A stretch of DNA of 64,000 nt, from positions 372,001 through 436,000 of the forward strand of contig OW568880.1 in the NCBI GenBank assembly GCA_938743325.2. The letters run 5' to 3'. A program made the translations under genes and the position numbers. Source of the stretch: Pycnococcus provasolii (lineage: Eukaryota > Chlorophyta > Pseudoscourfieldiophyceae > Pseudoscourfieldiales > Pycnococcaceae). Under the pieces are notes generated by a model. It worked only from the letters and a program-made list of their open reading frames with translations. It was not told the DNA's origin and did not search any database. Of the stretch, positions 20,249 through 29,483 are shown in pieces (the stretch's first letter is position 1; every line of letters begins with the position of its first letter).

Positions 20249-21178
20249 CTATAGCAAGTCGAATTCAGCTTTCAGCTCACCCCAGCCCGAGCAGCAGAAT
20301 GGGTGGTTGTAACGATTCGCACCAGCCAAGCCAGGAGCAAACAACTCACCCACGCACGATCGACCACCAACTCCTTCAGTAAACAAAGGCGAGAATCCAA
20401 ACCGCTCCACATTATCCAATTGCGACACCGAAGCTACGAACCCATCGCAGCAGCATCGCACGCAAAATCCTCTTGGCGGAGAACTTGCTGGCAAATTGAG
20501 TGCTGTTCTCAGCTTCGAGTCCTGGTCACTTCCAATGAGACCGGCGTTTGGTATTTCAACGCAAGAGCTCAGTGCATCCACCGCGGTACACTCTGCTTGT
20601 GTGACGCATCGCAGCTCGTTGCCAAACGAATCTGAAAGAGGTTCGCAGCTGTTGCGTGTGTTTCCGAGCGGATACGTGGTCTGCGTGGGTGGTGGACCAC
20701 CGTTTTGTCCGGGTGTCAGCACTTCGTTCGCCTCGACGCATGTGGCAAGAGGTCTCTGTGGAGCTTGCGTGATGATACCTCCTTGTGTGCTGTACTTTCC
20801 AATGACGCGCGCATTTTTGTACGTCACATCACGAAAGCGCTGCGTATCCACAAGTGCCGAGCTCTGCGAGAGTGTGGTTGGAATGCGTGGCTTACGCAAG
20901 GGCGATCTGTTGTACGTGAGAACGCCACCCGCTTGAATTGTGGATGGTATGCTCGGGCAGAAGCGTCGAAAGGAGTCGCAGCAATCTCCGTTGATTTCGC
21001 AGAGAGGATCGCAGCAGCATCCTATGGGTCCTCTTGGATCCGCTTGTTCGACCGTGCACACGTCCTGGCACGCGACGTTCACGCCACACTGAAGCTGCTG
21101 AGCGGCGGCACCACCATCGTTTTGGGCGAGGGCGATGGAGGCAAGGACGAGCGCGACCAGCACAGTCACTTTCTCCAT
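20249..21178 (-). CDS. secreted Cys-rich protein with a somatomedin-B-like domain
   Basis: 309 residues from the ATG ending at 21178. The leader MEKVTVLVALVLASIALAQ is a classic signal peptide. Residues about 30-70 carry the somatomedin-B spacing, with CCCDPLC, the GDCCDSF turn and a closing FC, eight cysteines in all. A second Cys-rich part (FCVRCCCDGF and later FCCSGW) lies in the C-terminal half. No catalytic motif is seen. It probably acts outside the cell or in the wall matrix. SMB domains in other organisms bind proteins or attach to phosphodiesterases, but no enzyme domain is attached here. Confidence 0.75.
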   Translation of the reverse strand: MEKVTVLVALVLASIALAQNDGGAAAQQLQCGVNVACQDVCTVEQADPRGPIGCCCDPLCEINGDCCDSFRRFCPSIPSTIQAGGVLTYNRSPLRKPRIPTTLSQSSALVDTQRFRDVTYKNARVIGKYSTQGGIITQAPQRPLATCVEANEVLTPGQNGGPPPTQTTYPLGNTRNSCEPLSDSFGNELRCVTQAECTAVDALSSCVEIPNAGLIGSDQDSKLRTALNLPASSPPRGFCVRCCCDGFVASVSQLDNVERFGFSPLFTEGVGGRSCVGELFAPGLAGANRYNHPFCCSGWGELKAEFDLL

Positions 21179-21281
21179 GATTATTACGAATGATCGATCG
21201 TTACGTGTCGGGGAAAAAAAAGTTTGGAAATGGAAATGGGTCTGCAAAAATAACCGTTAGAGTTCAACAAATCCTAAACAG

Positions 21282-21351
21282 AGCCCTAACTAAACCCCAA
21301 ACCTAAACCCCAAACCCCAAACCCAAAACCCCAAACCCCAACCCAAACCTC
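21282..21351. repeat. degenerate CCCTAA/CCCCAAA array
   Basis: A run of CCCTAAC, CCCCAAA and CCTAAAC units, 104-173 bases upstream of the secreted protein ATG and about 105 bases from the transposon's left end. Confidence 0.65.
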
Positions 21352-21455
21352 AAAAGGAGAAAAGGGGGGAAAAAAATGCCAAAATGGGAGGGAAAAAAAA
21401 CAGGGAGGGAAACCCCACGATGCAGAAACGGTAGGGTAGCACACGTGCCCAAATA

Positions 21456-21557
21456 GTATCCTGGAAAGAACTGCTCGCCCACCCGATAACTTCACCGTTT
21501 CGGGGTTGTTTTGGACGCCGTTTGTTCTCCACGGAACCTATGTTAGGCCTCATTTGG
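21456..21557. repeat. left terminal inverted repeat
   Basis: 102 bases, reverse complement of 23620-23721 with no mismatch seen. Homology stops exactly at CTCATTTGG. Confidence 0.95.
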
Positions 21558-21569
21558 TTACAACAATTA

Positions 21570-23365
21570 TCAGTCACCGTACAACACTACGTCGTCGCCA
21601 GACGCAACCTCGGCGGCCTGGGCGAGCGAGGCTAGATCAGACCTCCCCCTTGATCGGGTGAAAATAGAGGGACCGGCCCGATTCCCTGTCTGCCCGGGAC
21701 CCTTTCCTTCAGAGTCCCCATCAGACTGATCCGACTCAGTCTCAGACTCCAGCAGTTCCGCCCATTCGACTTTCCGCTTCCCCTTCGAATCTGGCAGTGG
21801 CGGCGGCGGCGGTGGCACACCTGGAGGTGGCGGCAGTGGCGGCGGTGGCACAGCTTGTTCAGATGGCAACGGTGGTGGCGGAGGCACATCGCCAGCTGGA
21901 GGTGGCGGTGGTGGCACAGTGCGCGGCATGCTTTCCTCAGGTACGTCGTCCCGAAGACCCTCCCACCGCGAGGGGAAGTCGTGTTCCCACGCACGTTCTG
22001 GATCCCACGTCCACCTCTGTGCCTTTGGTGTTTTTTTGCGGTCTGCGATTGCCTTTTGCGCGTGCGCGTTCTTTTCCCACACCTTCTTTGCCGCCAAACT
22101 GAACTGACGCCACCGATAAAATCCAGGGAACGGGTTTTTTTTTCCCTGGTCGTTCGTGTCGCAGATTGCGGCTTTGAAAGCCGCAACGGCTTCGGCAAAG
22201 TCTGCCGGGCCTGGCACGACGTGCCCCCACGACGTCGTTCGTGGCGTCTCTGAAAACCACTTCGTCTCAACGAAGCGCTGGATCAAGCCGTTCGCCGGCT
22301 CGATGGGGTCGAACAGATAGCCTTTCACTGGCAGGTGCGCGTACCCGAGGCCATTATCCCGCGAAAACGACGTCTTCACCTTTCGGTTGAAGTGCTGCTT
22401 GTCCGGGTAGTGCTTCGTGCCGGACGTGCCTAGCCGGTCCACGAGCAGGAGTACGCGTTGTTTTGTTTCATCGGCGATTTTCTTGAGCCTCGTCACGAGT
22501 GCCTCGCCACCAAAGGACGGGCAGGCATCATCCGTGGCCTGATTTTTCAACATGAAGTCCACGTACTTGTCGTCGTTGACGGCGGTTTTGTAAAGGAAAG
22601 CTTTAAGAATGCGGTGTTGCTCTCCCACACACATGATCGCGGAATGCTTTGTCGTACGGTACGCCGCGTCTGCGTGCAATGTTGTCCCTCTCCTCGTCCT
22701 GCCGTGCGTCGGCCACCACGGAACAGCGATAGGAAACTCATCCAAGTAGAAGATAAGGACGTCGCCATTCGACTTGCGCCACTTCACAAAACCCTCGACG
22801 TACCCGAGGTGCATGTCGAACACGCGAACGTGGTTTTTTTCTAGTGTTGTTCCGTCCGTCTGCTTGATCACAAACGGAGGTGTGCAGTACACGTACAAAT
22901 AGTTGTACAGAGTTCGCCTAGACAAGTCGGGAAAGGCGTTGTCCTTCGCTTGCGCCATAGGCACAAGCTTAACATCAGGAATGTACGGAGCACCGTCCGC
23001 AACTTCCAACAACAACTTCTCTTGCTCCACCGTCAGGATCCTCTCACGGCCATCTTCACCGAAGGACGTGCGGATGCGCAGGGCGCCACCATCTTGTTCT
23101 TGTTGGAGAATGCCCCGAACTGTTGTGCGTGGAAGACCAACCTTATCTGAAAGTTCTCGTTGATTTAACTCTGGGTTACTCTTCCTTTCTTGAACAACCT
23201 TTGTAACCATCCACAATGGCGTCGGCGCGTTCAAGCGCGATCCAGCATCCACTTTTTCAAGCGGTGCTCGCTTAGGATCGCGCGATAGCCGGTTCATGAC
23301 TTTGACGCACGCATGGCGTAAGTCCCAGTAAGACTGAGCAGGACCTGGCAACTTGTTTTCTTCGC

Positions 23366-23399
<34 letters not shown>

Positions 23400-23411
23400 T
23401 GCTGATGCCAT
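21570..23411 (-). CDS. Tc1/mariner-superfamily transposase
   Basis: 613 residues from the ATG ending at 23411. After a polyglycine run (CCG repeat) the order is: a helix-turn-helix region (about residues 61-105, RELSDKVGLPRTTVRGIL), then the DDE catalytic core with the first Asp in IFYLDEF (about residue 224), the second in VLLLVDR (about 325) and the acidic third residue in FDPIEPANGLIQR (about 371). Spacing of about 100 and 46 fits Tc1/mariner relatives. The C-terminal 130 residues are unusual: repeated PPPPPLP blocks followed by an acidic serine stretch, a layout more like formin FH1 segments than a transposase. The frame is whole. Confidence 0.92.
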
Positions 23412-23619
23412 TGTGAGAAATGGAGAAAGAGATGGCGGGAGTTTGGACCAAAGTTTGTTCCTGTCGTACAGGTCGGGGGATCCTGGATGGTCGGAAATTC
23501 TAGGTCGGGGCCCCGGGAAACAGTGGGCCTTCCCACTATGGAGATGCGCTCCTGTGCGATTCAATCAACACGCCACTGTGAGCAACCGTCTCTCAAAACG
23601 AGGGATACTGCTACACAGG

Positions 23620-23721
23620 CCAAATGAGGCCTAACATAGGTTCCGTGGAGAACAAACGGCGTCCAAAACAACCCCGAAACGGTGAAGTTATCGGGTGGGC
23701 GAGCAGTTCTTTCCAGGATAC
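23620..23721. repeat. right terminal inverted repeat
   Basis: 102 bases, the mirror of the left end, outermost bases GGATAC followed by the TA duplication. Confidence 0.95.
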
Positions 23722-24015
23722 TATCAACCACAATTCTACCACCCATACGAATTGTTACCCCGGTCGACCCGAACGACGCGCCAATGCAAATCAATTACGG
23801 TATTCCCCACCCATTCCCCAAAAAACGGGTCCCCGGGGCGGGGCAGGGTTAGAATTCCCCAATAGTGCACTGGTGGGGCCGTTGGACAACTCGAAATCTC
23901 CCCGGGCCCAATTGGGTCCACCGTTTTCTCGCTGAAATTGGTCCACCGTGTCGCCCGTTTTTCGTCGACAGGCAGCACCGTTTGTCGTTATTTCCGAACA
24001 TATCTCTCTGCTTTT

Positions 24016-25050
24016 ATGGTGCAGCGCGCTCCTGCAGCCCTGCTCGTGATGAAGCGCACGCGAAGCTCGACGACGGCGGCGGAGGCACCAGCAGCTTCGG
24101 CGGAGAAAAGTCCTAGTGGTGGTGGTGTGCCCGTCGTCGTGGGTGGTCTCACGAAAAACAACAGCAGTGGCAACTTACGCCGCGTTCTCTCCGCGGAACG
24201 AATTCAAAAAGCACTGCAACGCATGTCCATCCCGCCACCAACGACTACGATCGAAGATGCCGCAGTCCACGACGAACAACAGCAACAACAACAGTCTGAG
24301 CCTGCTGAGAATAAGGAACGCAAGGTCACGCCGAACAATCCCCTCGACATCGACTTCAGTCCGCGAAGAGAGGATGATTTTGTGCAGGGAGGAAGAGGAG
24401 CGGTGACACTGCTCGCATACACTCTAGGAGGAGAAGGAGGTGGTAGGCAGCAGCAGAAGCCGGAGGAGAAGGGAAAGGCAAGGGAGCACGAATCTCCTGC
24501 TCCTGCTCCCTCCACCGCCGCCGTCGTTCCTCCACCGAAAAGCAAGCAGCAGCGCGATGTTCTGTGGCTTCAACCTGGAGCTACGAAGCCACCAAAGCAG
24601 CAGCAACATTCACAGCTTCAGAACGTCGGAATGCCCTCGAGCAATCCAACCATCGCGAATGCGTACTCTGCCGCAGCCGCGACGGGAAGCTCTGCCGTAA
24701 TTGTCGCACCAGAGGAAAAGGAGGGAGGTGTCATCTCCAAATTTCTGCTTGATGCGCTTGTGACTTCCTCTGCACTCGACGCGATGCTCAACACGGCACC
24801 GTCGTTCACATCGTCAAGCGAACAACAGCATGAGCACGAGGCGAAGAACACGACGGAGGAAAGCTTAGCACTAGCAGCCTTGGAGGCGGCGAGTCGTAGG
24901 CATATCGTCGCCGAAAGACAACTTCGTGCTGAGTTGCTCACCGCTCTCCGACGGAGGGTTCAAGAGACTGAGCAACTGAAAAAAGAGCTCGGGCGAGTGC
25001 GACGCGAGCTTGATGACCTACGACATGAGGGAAAGGAGGAGGAGGAATAG
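24016..25050 (+). CDS. unrecognised low-complexity protein with C-terminal coiled coil
   Basis: 344 residues from the ATG at 24016. The first two thirds are disordered, rich in Q, A, P and E runs. One motif, LRRVLSAERIQKALQRMSIP, near the start could form an amphipathic helix. The last 80 residues form a long charged helix (ERQLRAELLTALRRRVQETE, then KKELGRVRRELDDLRHE) typical of a coiled coil. No targeting or membrane signal. Upstream, a G/C-run segment with GGGTTAG occurs at 23829-23850, in the same promoter position as other G-rich tracts. Confidence 0.55.
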   Translation: MVQRAPAALLVMKRTRSSTTAAEAPAASAEKSPSGGGVPVVVGGLTKNNSSGNLRRVLSAERIQKALQRMSIPPPTTTIEDAAVHDEQQQQQQSEPAENKERKVTPNNPLDIDFSPRREDDFVQGGRGAVTLLAYTLGGEGGGRQQQKPEEKGKAREHESPAPAPSTAAVVPPPKSKQQRDVLWLQPGATKPPKQQQHSQLQNVGMPSSNPTIANAYSAAAATGSSAVIVAPEEKEGGVISKFLLDALVTSSALDAMLNTAPSFTSSSEQQHEHEAKNTTEESLALAALEAASRRHIVAERQLRAELLTALRRRVQETEQLKKELGRVRRELDDLRHEGKEEEE

Positions 25051-25369
25051 CGAAGGGAGGGGCGTAAAATTCATCACAACAAAAAAATGTTTTCAAGAAT
25101 AAAGAAGTGCCACACCACAAATTAAACTAAACAAATTTTGTAATGCAAGTTTATTTCGAGATTCGACGCATGAAGACGAGCTACTATAGCTGGGACGGAA
25201 AAAGGAAGATGGTGTGATTGATTGATGTGTTTGTATGAAGTGTATATGCGGCCATTCGCGCCAGGCCCGCGTCAATCCCCGACCCGCCCAGAATTGTCAT
25301 ATATCATCCGTCGACCGACCGTGCCTTACCAGTTTTACCACCACCCAGTCACCCACTGAAAAGCAAACT
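25051..25369. other. intergenic region, nothing coding
   Basis: AT-rich 3' end of the preceding gene (25075-25150), then the promoter of the 92-residue gene with C-rich words near 25260-25290. No repeat or RNA gene recognised. Confidence 0.4.
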
Positions 25370-25648
25370 ATGGCAGGATTTCTCAGCTACGCCGCGTGTC
25401 AGACAGCCTGCAATGCAGCTGCGGTCGCATGCTATAGCGCCGCGGGCTTGACGTTCGGTACCGTCACGGGGGGGCTTGGTGCGCCAGCTGCCGCGGTCGC
25501 TTGCGGAAATGCACAAGGAATCTGTATGGCGAGCTGTGCGGGCGCCTCAGTAGTAGCCGACGTCGTTACCTATACTAACCCAATCGGATGGATCATCGCC
25601 GCCGGTACTGCCATTGCCGGCGGTATTACACTACTACGAAAGAAGTAG
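25370..25648 (+). CDS. small Cys/Ala/Gly-rich hydrophobic protein
   Basis: 92 residues from the ATG at 25370. Pattern: YAACQTACNAAAVACYSAAG, a glycine-rich GTVTGG turn, AVACGNAQGICMASCAGA, then a hydrophobic segment ending in the basic RKK. Small proteins with this C..AC.A..A.CY.AAG / A..AC..A...CM..C layout occur in several algae and fungi as uncharacterised, sometimes zygote-associated, families; that resemblance is from memory. It may insert in or coat membranes. Confidence 0.65.
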   Translation: MAGFLSYAACQTACNAAAVACYSAAGLTFGTVTGGLGAPAAAVACGNAQGICMASCAGASVVADVVTYTNPIGWIIAAGTAIAGGITLLRKK

Positions 25649-25827
25649 GCTCAAGCGGGGGGTTTGAGCAAGTGCCAACGCCAGGGTTTATGACGGCTCT
25701 CGACTAACATCATCATCACAAAATAAACAGTTACAATGAATATGTTGTGAACGTAATCTTCTTCTAAGTAACTAACAACTACTTCGCAACAAGAAGTCCT
25801 CCTCCTCCTATCCTATCGTATCCTACC

Positions 25828-27396
25828 CTATCCAGCAATCACCGCATTCGTCGTGTCGTATGCCGCCTGCACACCTGCATTCACACCCTCCTCTACCGTG
25901 TCTCCTACGAATTCTCCCACCTGCGCCACAATGCGAAGCGGTAGAGGAACCCACCACGGGATCTCGTCTGTTTGCTCGTCGATGCCGAGATCCTGGAGTG
26001 GACCACGGATGGCGCGTTCCGCCGCCGTCGCCGCCGCCGTCGCGGCAGCTGCCGCCAACTCTGGCGGCGTCATTTCATTCCTCAGTGCTGACTCTGTGAT
26101 AGCATCCACCGCACGCGAACGCACCTGCGCCTCCGCCTCGAGGCGCGACCATCCTTCTGGCGCACGACGCTCGCCAGAAGTTTTTAGTTGCTGCATCCAC
26201 CCTTCGGGAAGCGGGCCGGCACTCGAACGCCACACAGTTGAGAGCGGCATGCTCGATCCTTCGATGAGCTCTTTCCCCCAAACCGCGGGCAGCGCATTCA
26301 TGTCTTCGCGAAGGTACAGGCGGAAGAATGCCACGGCGTGCTCGGCTGCTGCCACCTGCTGCTGCCACGATGAAGATGTGCACTCGTTTGCCACCTCGAA
26401 GGGAATGAAGCAGTGTGTCGCACCCTGCAACTCAAGCATAACACGTGGGGATTCGATCGCGGACTTGTAGAGGGTGCGCACGCCGTCCACGCCACCCATG
26501 TTGTCGTTGGACCCGGTCATGAGAAGCAGCGGCTTGGAGATGTTCAGTCCACTGGGGCGGTTGACATCGCCACGCACGAACAGGCTTCGTGCGCCGTTGC
26601 CTGACCTACCCTCACGTCCAATGGCAGGCGCAAGGATCATGGCTGCGACGACGTGGCCTGGCCAGCGCTCCTCGGCAAGCTCGAGCGTCCACATCGCACC
26701 CGCCCCGCCAACGGAATATCCAGCGATGCCCATGCTGTAGACGTCGATGTTTCCCGCGAGCAGGTTGAGCGTTCCGTCGTATTCCCTAAGCGTGCTGTCA
26801 AATTTGCTGGTAATCGTTCGATTGACGGAAATGTCCGCAATTCGCTGCAGCATCTGAAGCGTGTGCACGGGCGCATCGAGGTAGACGTTCACGGAATATC
26901 GTCCGGGAACGCGCGTGCGTCCTTCGTCTTGAAGTCCTCCGGTGGACAGGCTGCTGACGACGGCAAATCCGTAGCTGGCTATGTGATTCGCGAGCGCCTC
27001 GTTGCGCTTCGTCCATCCGGCTGGCGTATCTCCGTACGTGGGCAGGACGAACCCGATGACTGGAAGCGGAAGAGCCGATGGCGCGATGGGTGGTGGTGTT
27101 GACGACTCTGACGACGACGATGATGCATCATCATCATCAGATTTCCTCACAATTGGGTAGAACAGCCGGCTATCCATCGGACGCGTCGTGCTGAACGAGA
27201 TGGCACGCACGTCGTACGGTCCCATGGAGCGGTAACGAGGCACAGCAGATACGACGGATATGAATGAAAATCTCGAAGGGTTTGGAGTCATTGAGGGCGT
27301 TGTCGTGTGACCCGCCATCAGCATCAGCATCAGCATCAGCATCATCAAGAGGAGAAAAGAAAGAGGCATCAAAGAATTCGTAGACGCCATCGCCAT
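25828..27396 (-). CDS. secreted alpha/beta hydrolase (chlorophyllase/cutinase-like fold)
   Basis: 522 residues from the ATG ending at 27396; another ATG ends at 27390. A leucine/methionine-rich signal peptide comes from an ATGCTG-type repeat (about 27300-27345). The catalytic Ser elbow is GYSVGG in a GIAGYSVGGAG context, the Asp lies in MTGSNDNMGG and the His in GATHCFIP, in the right order. VIGFVLPTYGDTP, with its following residues, fits the oxyanion region of PET-hydrolase/chlorophyllase-like enzymes. The last 150 residues form an extra Ala-rich helical tail without known function. Substrate not inferable. Confidence 0.82.
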   Translation of the reverse strand: MAMASTNSLMPLSFLLLMMLMLMLMLMAGHTTTPSMTPNPSRFSFISVVSAVPRYRSMGPYDVRAISFSTTRPMDSRLFYPIVRKSDDDDASSSSSESSTPPPIAPSALPLPVIGFVLPTYGDTPAGWTKRNEALANHIASYGFAVVSSLSTGGLQDEGRTRVPGRYSVNVYLDAPVHTLQMLQRIADISVNRTITSKFDSTLREYDGTLNLLAGNIDVYSMGIAGYSVGGAGAMWTLELAEERWPGHVVAAMILAPAIGREGRSGNGARSLFVRGDVNRPSGLNISKPLLLMTGSNDNMGGVDGVRTLYKSAIESPRVMLELQGATHCFIPFEVANECTSSSWQQQVAAAEHAVAFFRLYLREDMNALPAVWGKELIEGSSMPLSTVWRSSAGPLPEGWMQQLKTSGERRAPEGWSRLEAEAQVRSRAVDAITESALRNEMTPPELAAAAATAAATAAERAIRGPLQDLGIDEQTDEIPWWVPLPLRIVAQVGEFVGDTVEEGVNAGVQAAYDTTNAVIAG

Positions 27397-27815
27397 CAAG
27401 AGCCACACCTGAACAACAGAATACGTGACAATTACCAGAGACCCTGCACCTCGGACCGTTCTTTTCCTGCCGCACGCTTCCCCGTTACCTCCCTCTGAGG
27501 GAAGGGCAGGGGAGGGGAGGGGAGGGGAGGGGAGGGGTGGTAAGAAAAAGACAGATTCTTGGAGGAGTCCCGGAACCGAAATTCCAATTCTCCCAAGGTC
27601 CAAGGTTTCCAATTCCCGGTAAAAATCGGATGTGAAAAAAACAAAATTCCGACGCGGGATTTGATGATCCGACGGAGGAATTCTATCGGTGCGGGGGTTG
27701 TACGATTGCGGCGCCGGAGGGAACATTTTCAGGAGTGGTCTTTTTAAAAGTTTTTGTAGTTAATAAGCCGGTGTTGTTTCACAAAAATAGTAGTATCTAT
27801 GTATGCGATGCATTT
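27397..27815. promoter_or_regulatory. hydrolase promoter region with GGGGAG repeat
   Basis: A G-rich run of GGGGA units spans 27499-27540, about 105-145 bases upstream of the hydrolase ATG, the position where other genes have telomere-like arrays. The remainder, to the stop of the BAR-like gene, has no coding potential. Confidence 0.45.
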
Positions 27816-29483
27816 TTAATCGCTCACCTTCTGAGGAAGGCTGCCTCCGCCGCTTGCTGCATGTGGCAATGCAGGCACGCTCACGTCCTTAGGCATACTG
27901 AGCGCGCCGAGCGCCTCCGTCGCACGACGCGTCTCCTCCTCGATCGCACCCTTCACGCTCTTGTCCAGGTCGTCGCACGAGCGAACGCCCTCGCGGTAGT
28001 CCATTCCCATCGACTTCGCGTGGAAACTCAGCCATGTCACGTAGTCAGCGCGCCGCTTCGAAAGCAGCAATGTCAGCTTGCTGTACACAAGCTCGCCCAT
28101 TTTATCAAACTTCTTCTCCAAATGAGCACGCATCTCCTCCGCCGCTTGACCCACACGCGTGTGCGTTCCCTCGTCACTCGCAGATGCGGCAGCACCCTCC
28201 TCCGATGCACGCGGCGGAACATTCACGGGAAGAATCGCCTTTCCACTCACGAGAGGGTCGTTCGAGTTCGCCGCCCTCAACCTGCTCGCGGCGGCATCGT
28301 CCATCGACTCCTTCAGCAATGTGAGCTCGTTGCGCACGCCCTCGTAATCAGCCACGCTCTCGTATGCATCCGCCTCCGCGATTCGGATGTGCGTTCGCAA
28401 ACTCTCGAGCACGCGATTCTCGTCGACGTCGCACAGATCCTTCGCGGTTGAGGCGAGCTTACGGTGTGCGTCGGAGATGGCGCGCTCAGCCGCGCTGCAC
28501 GCATCGGTGCGGCGCACGCCGTGCTCGGCGAGCGCCATCGAGACGTCGGACGACGCCTCCGCGAGCGACCGGCGCGCGGCGTAGAACTGCTCGAACATCT
28601 TGAGCATGCGCTCGAGGTGCGTCTTGCCGACGGCAAACTCGTCGATGAGCTCGCGCATGCCCTCGCGCTCGACAGGGTACACCTCCTTGTCGGCTTCCTC
28701 CTGCAGCACTTCAGATTCTTTCGACTTGCGAAAGCCGAATCGACGCATGAGGCCGTCCATCATCGGCCTTGCAGTTTTCGTGATGGGCTCCGAAGCGCGC
28801 GCCACCTTGGAGTCGATTCCTGTTTTCGCACGAACGACGCGACTTGCAAGTTTCGCCTCTGCATAAGCCATGTTCGCCTGCGCGGTTGCCTTTTTCAGCA
28901 CGGGGCCACCCGCCTTTTCGATCGCCTCGCCCGCCGACTTCGACGCGCTCGACGTCGACGCTTGTGCCTGCCTCATGCCATACGACAGAGCCGTTCCCGC
29001 CTGACTTGCGATGATGCTCGCCTGTTGCATGATAAAGTTCGACGACGGCAAGCCGGACTTCTTGCTTTGGCCATTATCCTCGGGAGCGGCATCAGCAGCA
29101 GCAGCAGGCGCGACGTGTGGTGTCGAGGCGGGTGCAGCTGCCGGCGCTGTGACGGGTGGAGCGGCCGGCGCTGCTGTTTGTTCTTCCGGCGCAAGATGCT
29201 TGGCCCATGACGACGCATTATTGTTTTGTGCAGGCGGAGGTAGGGAAGCCGTCGTTGGCGTATCATCATCATCTTCTGCTGACGACACGGACGAAGTCGG
29301 TATCGTTGCAACGGGAACCTCCGAGGACTCGGAGGACTCTGCGGCCGCCTCCGGAACCTCCTCCGCTGTAGCTGCTGCTCCGGGGGTTATAGAGGCCGAG
29401 ATTAACGTCAAGTTATCAGAATCACCACCACCACCACCCGAGGCCGAGGCCGAGGGGGAATCAGACACGCCACCAGACGCCAT
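27816..29483 (-). CDS. BAR-like coiled-coil protein
   Basis: 555 residues from the ATG ending at 29483. The first 140 residues are disordered (A, P, S and E). From about residue 230 on, long amphipathic helices such as FAVGKTHLERMLKMFEQFYA, ARRSLAEASSDVSMALAEHG and LRTHIRIAEADAYESVADYE, followed by MRAHLEKKFDKMGELVYSKL, have the look of a BAR/arfaptin-type membrane-curving dimer. A basic patch (MRRFGFRKSK) precedes it. There is no SH3 or PX motif. Assignment rests on helix pattern only; a generic coiled coil is the alternative. Confidence 0.6.
   Translation of the reverse strand: MASGGVSDSPSASASGGGGGDSDNLTLISASITPGAAATAEEVPEAAAESSESSEVPVATIPTSSVSSAEDDDDTPTTASLPPPAQNNNASSWAKHLAPEEQTAAPAAPPVTAPAAAPASTPHVAPAAAADAAPEDNGQSKKSGLPSSNFIMQQASIIASQAGTALSYGMRQAQASTSSASKSAGEAIEKAGGPVLKKATAQANMAYAEAKLASRVVRAKTGIDSKVARASEPITKTARPMMDGLMRRFGFRKSKESEVLQEEADKEVYPVEREGMRELIDEFAVGKTHLERMLKMFEQFYAARRSLAEASSDVSMALAEHGVRRTDACSAAERAISDAHRKLASTAKDLCDVDENRVLESLRTHIRIAEADAYESVADYEGVRNELTLLKESMDDAAASRLRAANSNDPLVSGKAILPVNVPPRASEEGAAASASDEGTHTRVGQAAEEMRAHLEKKFDKMGELVYSKLTLLLSKRRADYVTWLSFHAKSMGMDYREGVRSCDDLDKSVKGAIEEETRRATEALGALSMPKDVSVPALPHAASGGGSLPQKVSD

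Larger units (their letters stand above)
21456..23721 (-). mobile_element. complete Tc1/mariner (IS630)-type DNA transposon, 2266 bases
   Basis: The element is bounded by 102-base terminal inverted repeats, 21456-21557 and 23620-23721, which I read as identical base for base, starting GTATCCTGGAAAG. It is flanked on both sides by TA (21454-21455 and 23722-23723), the standard Tc1/mariner target duplication. A single transposase gene fills the interior on the minus strand. Identical ends, an intact frame and an intact duplication point to recent movement. Confidence 0.93.
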
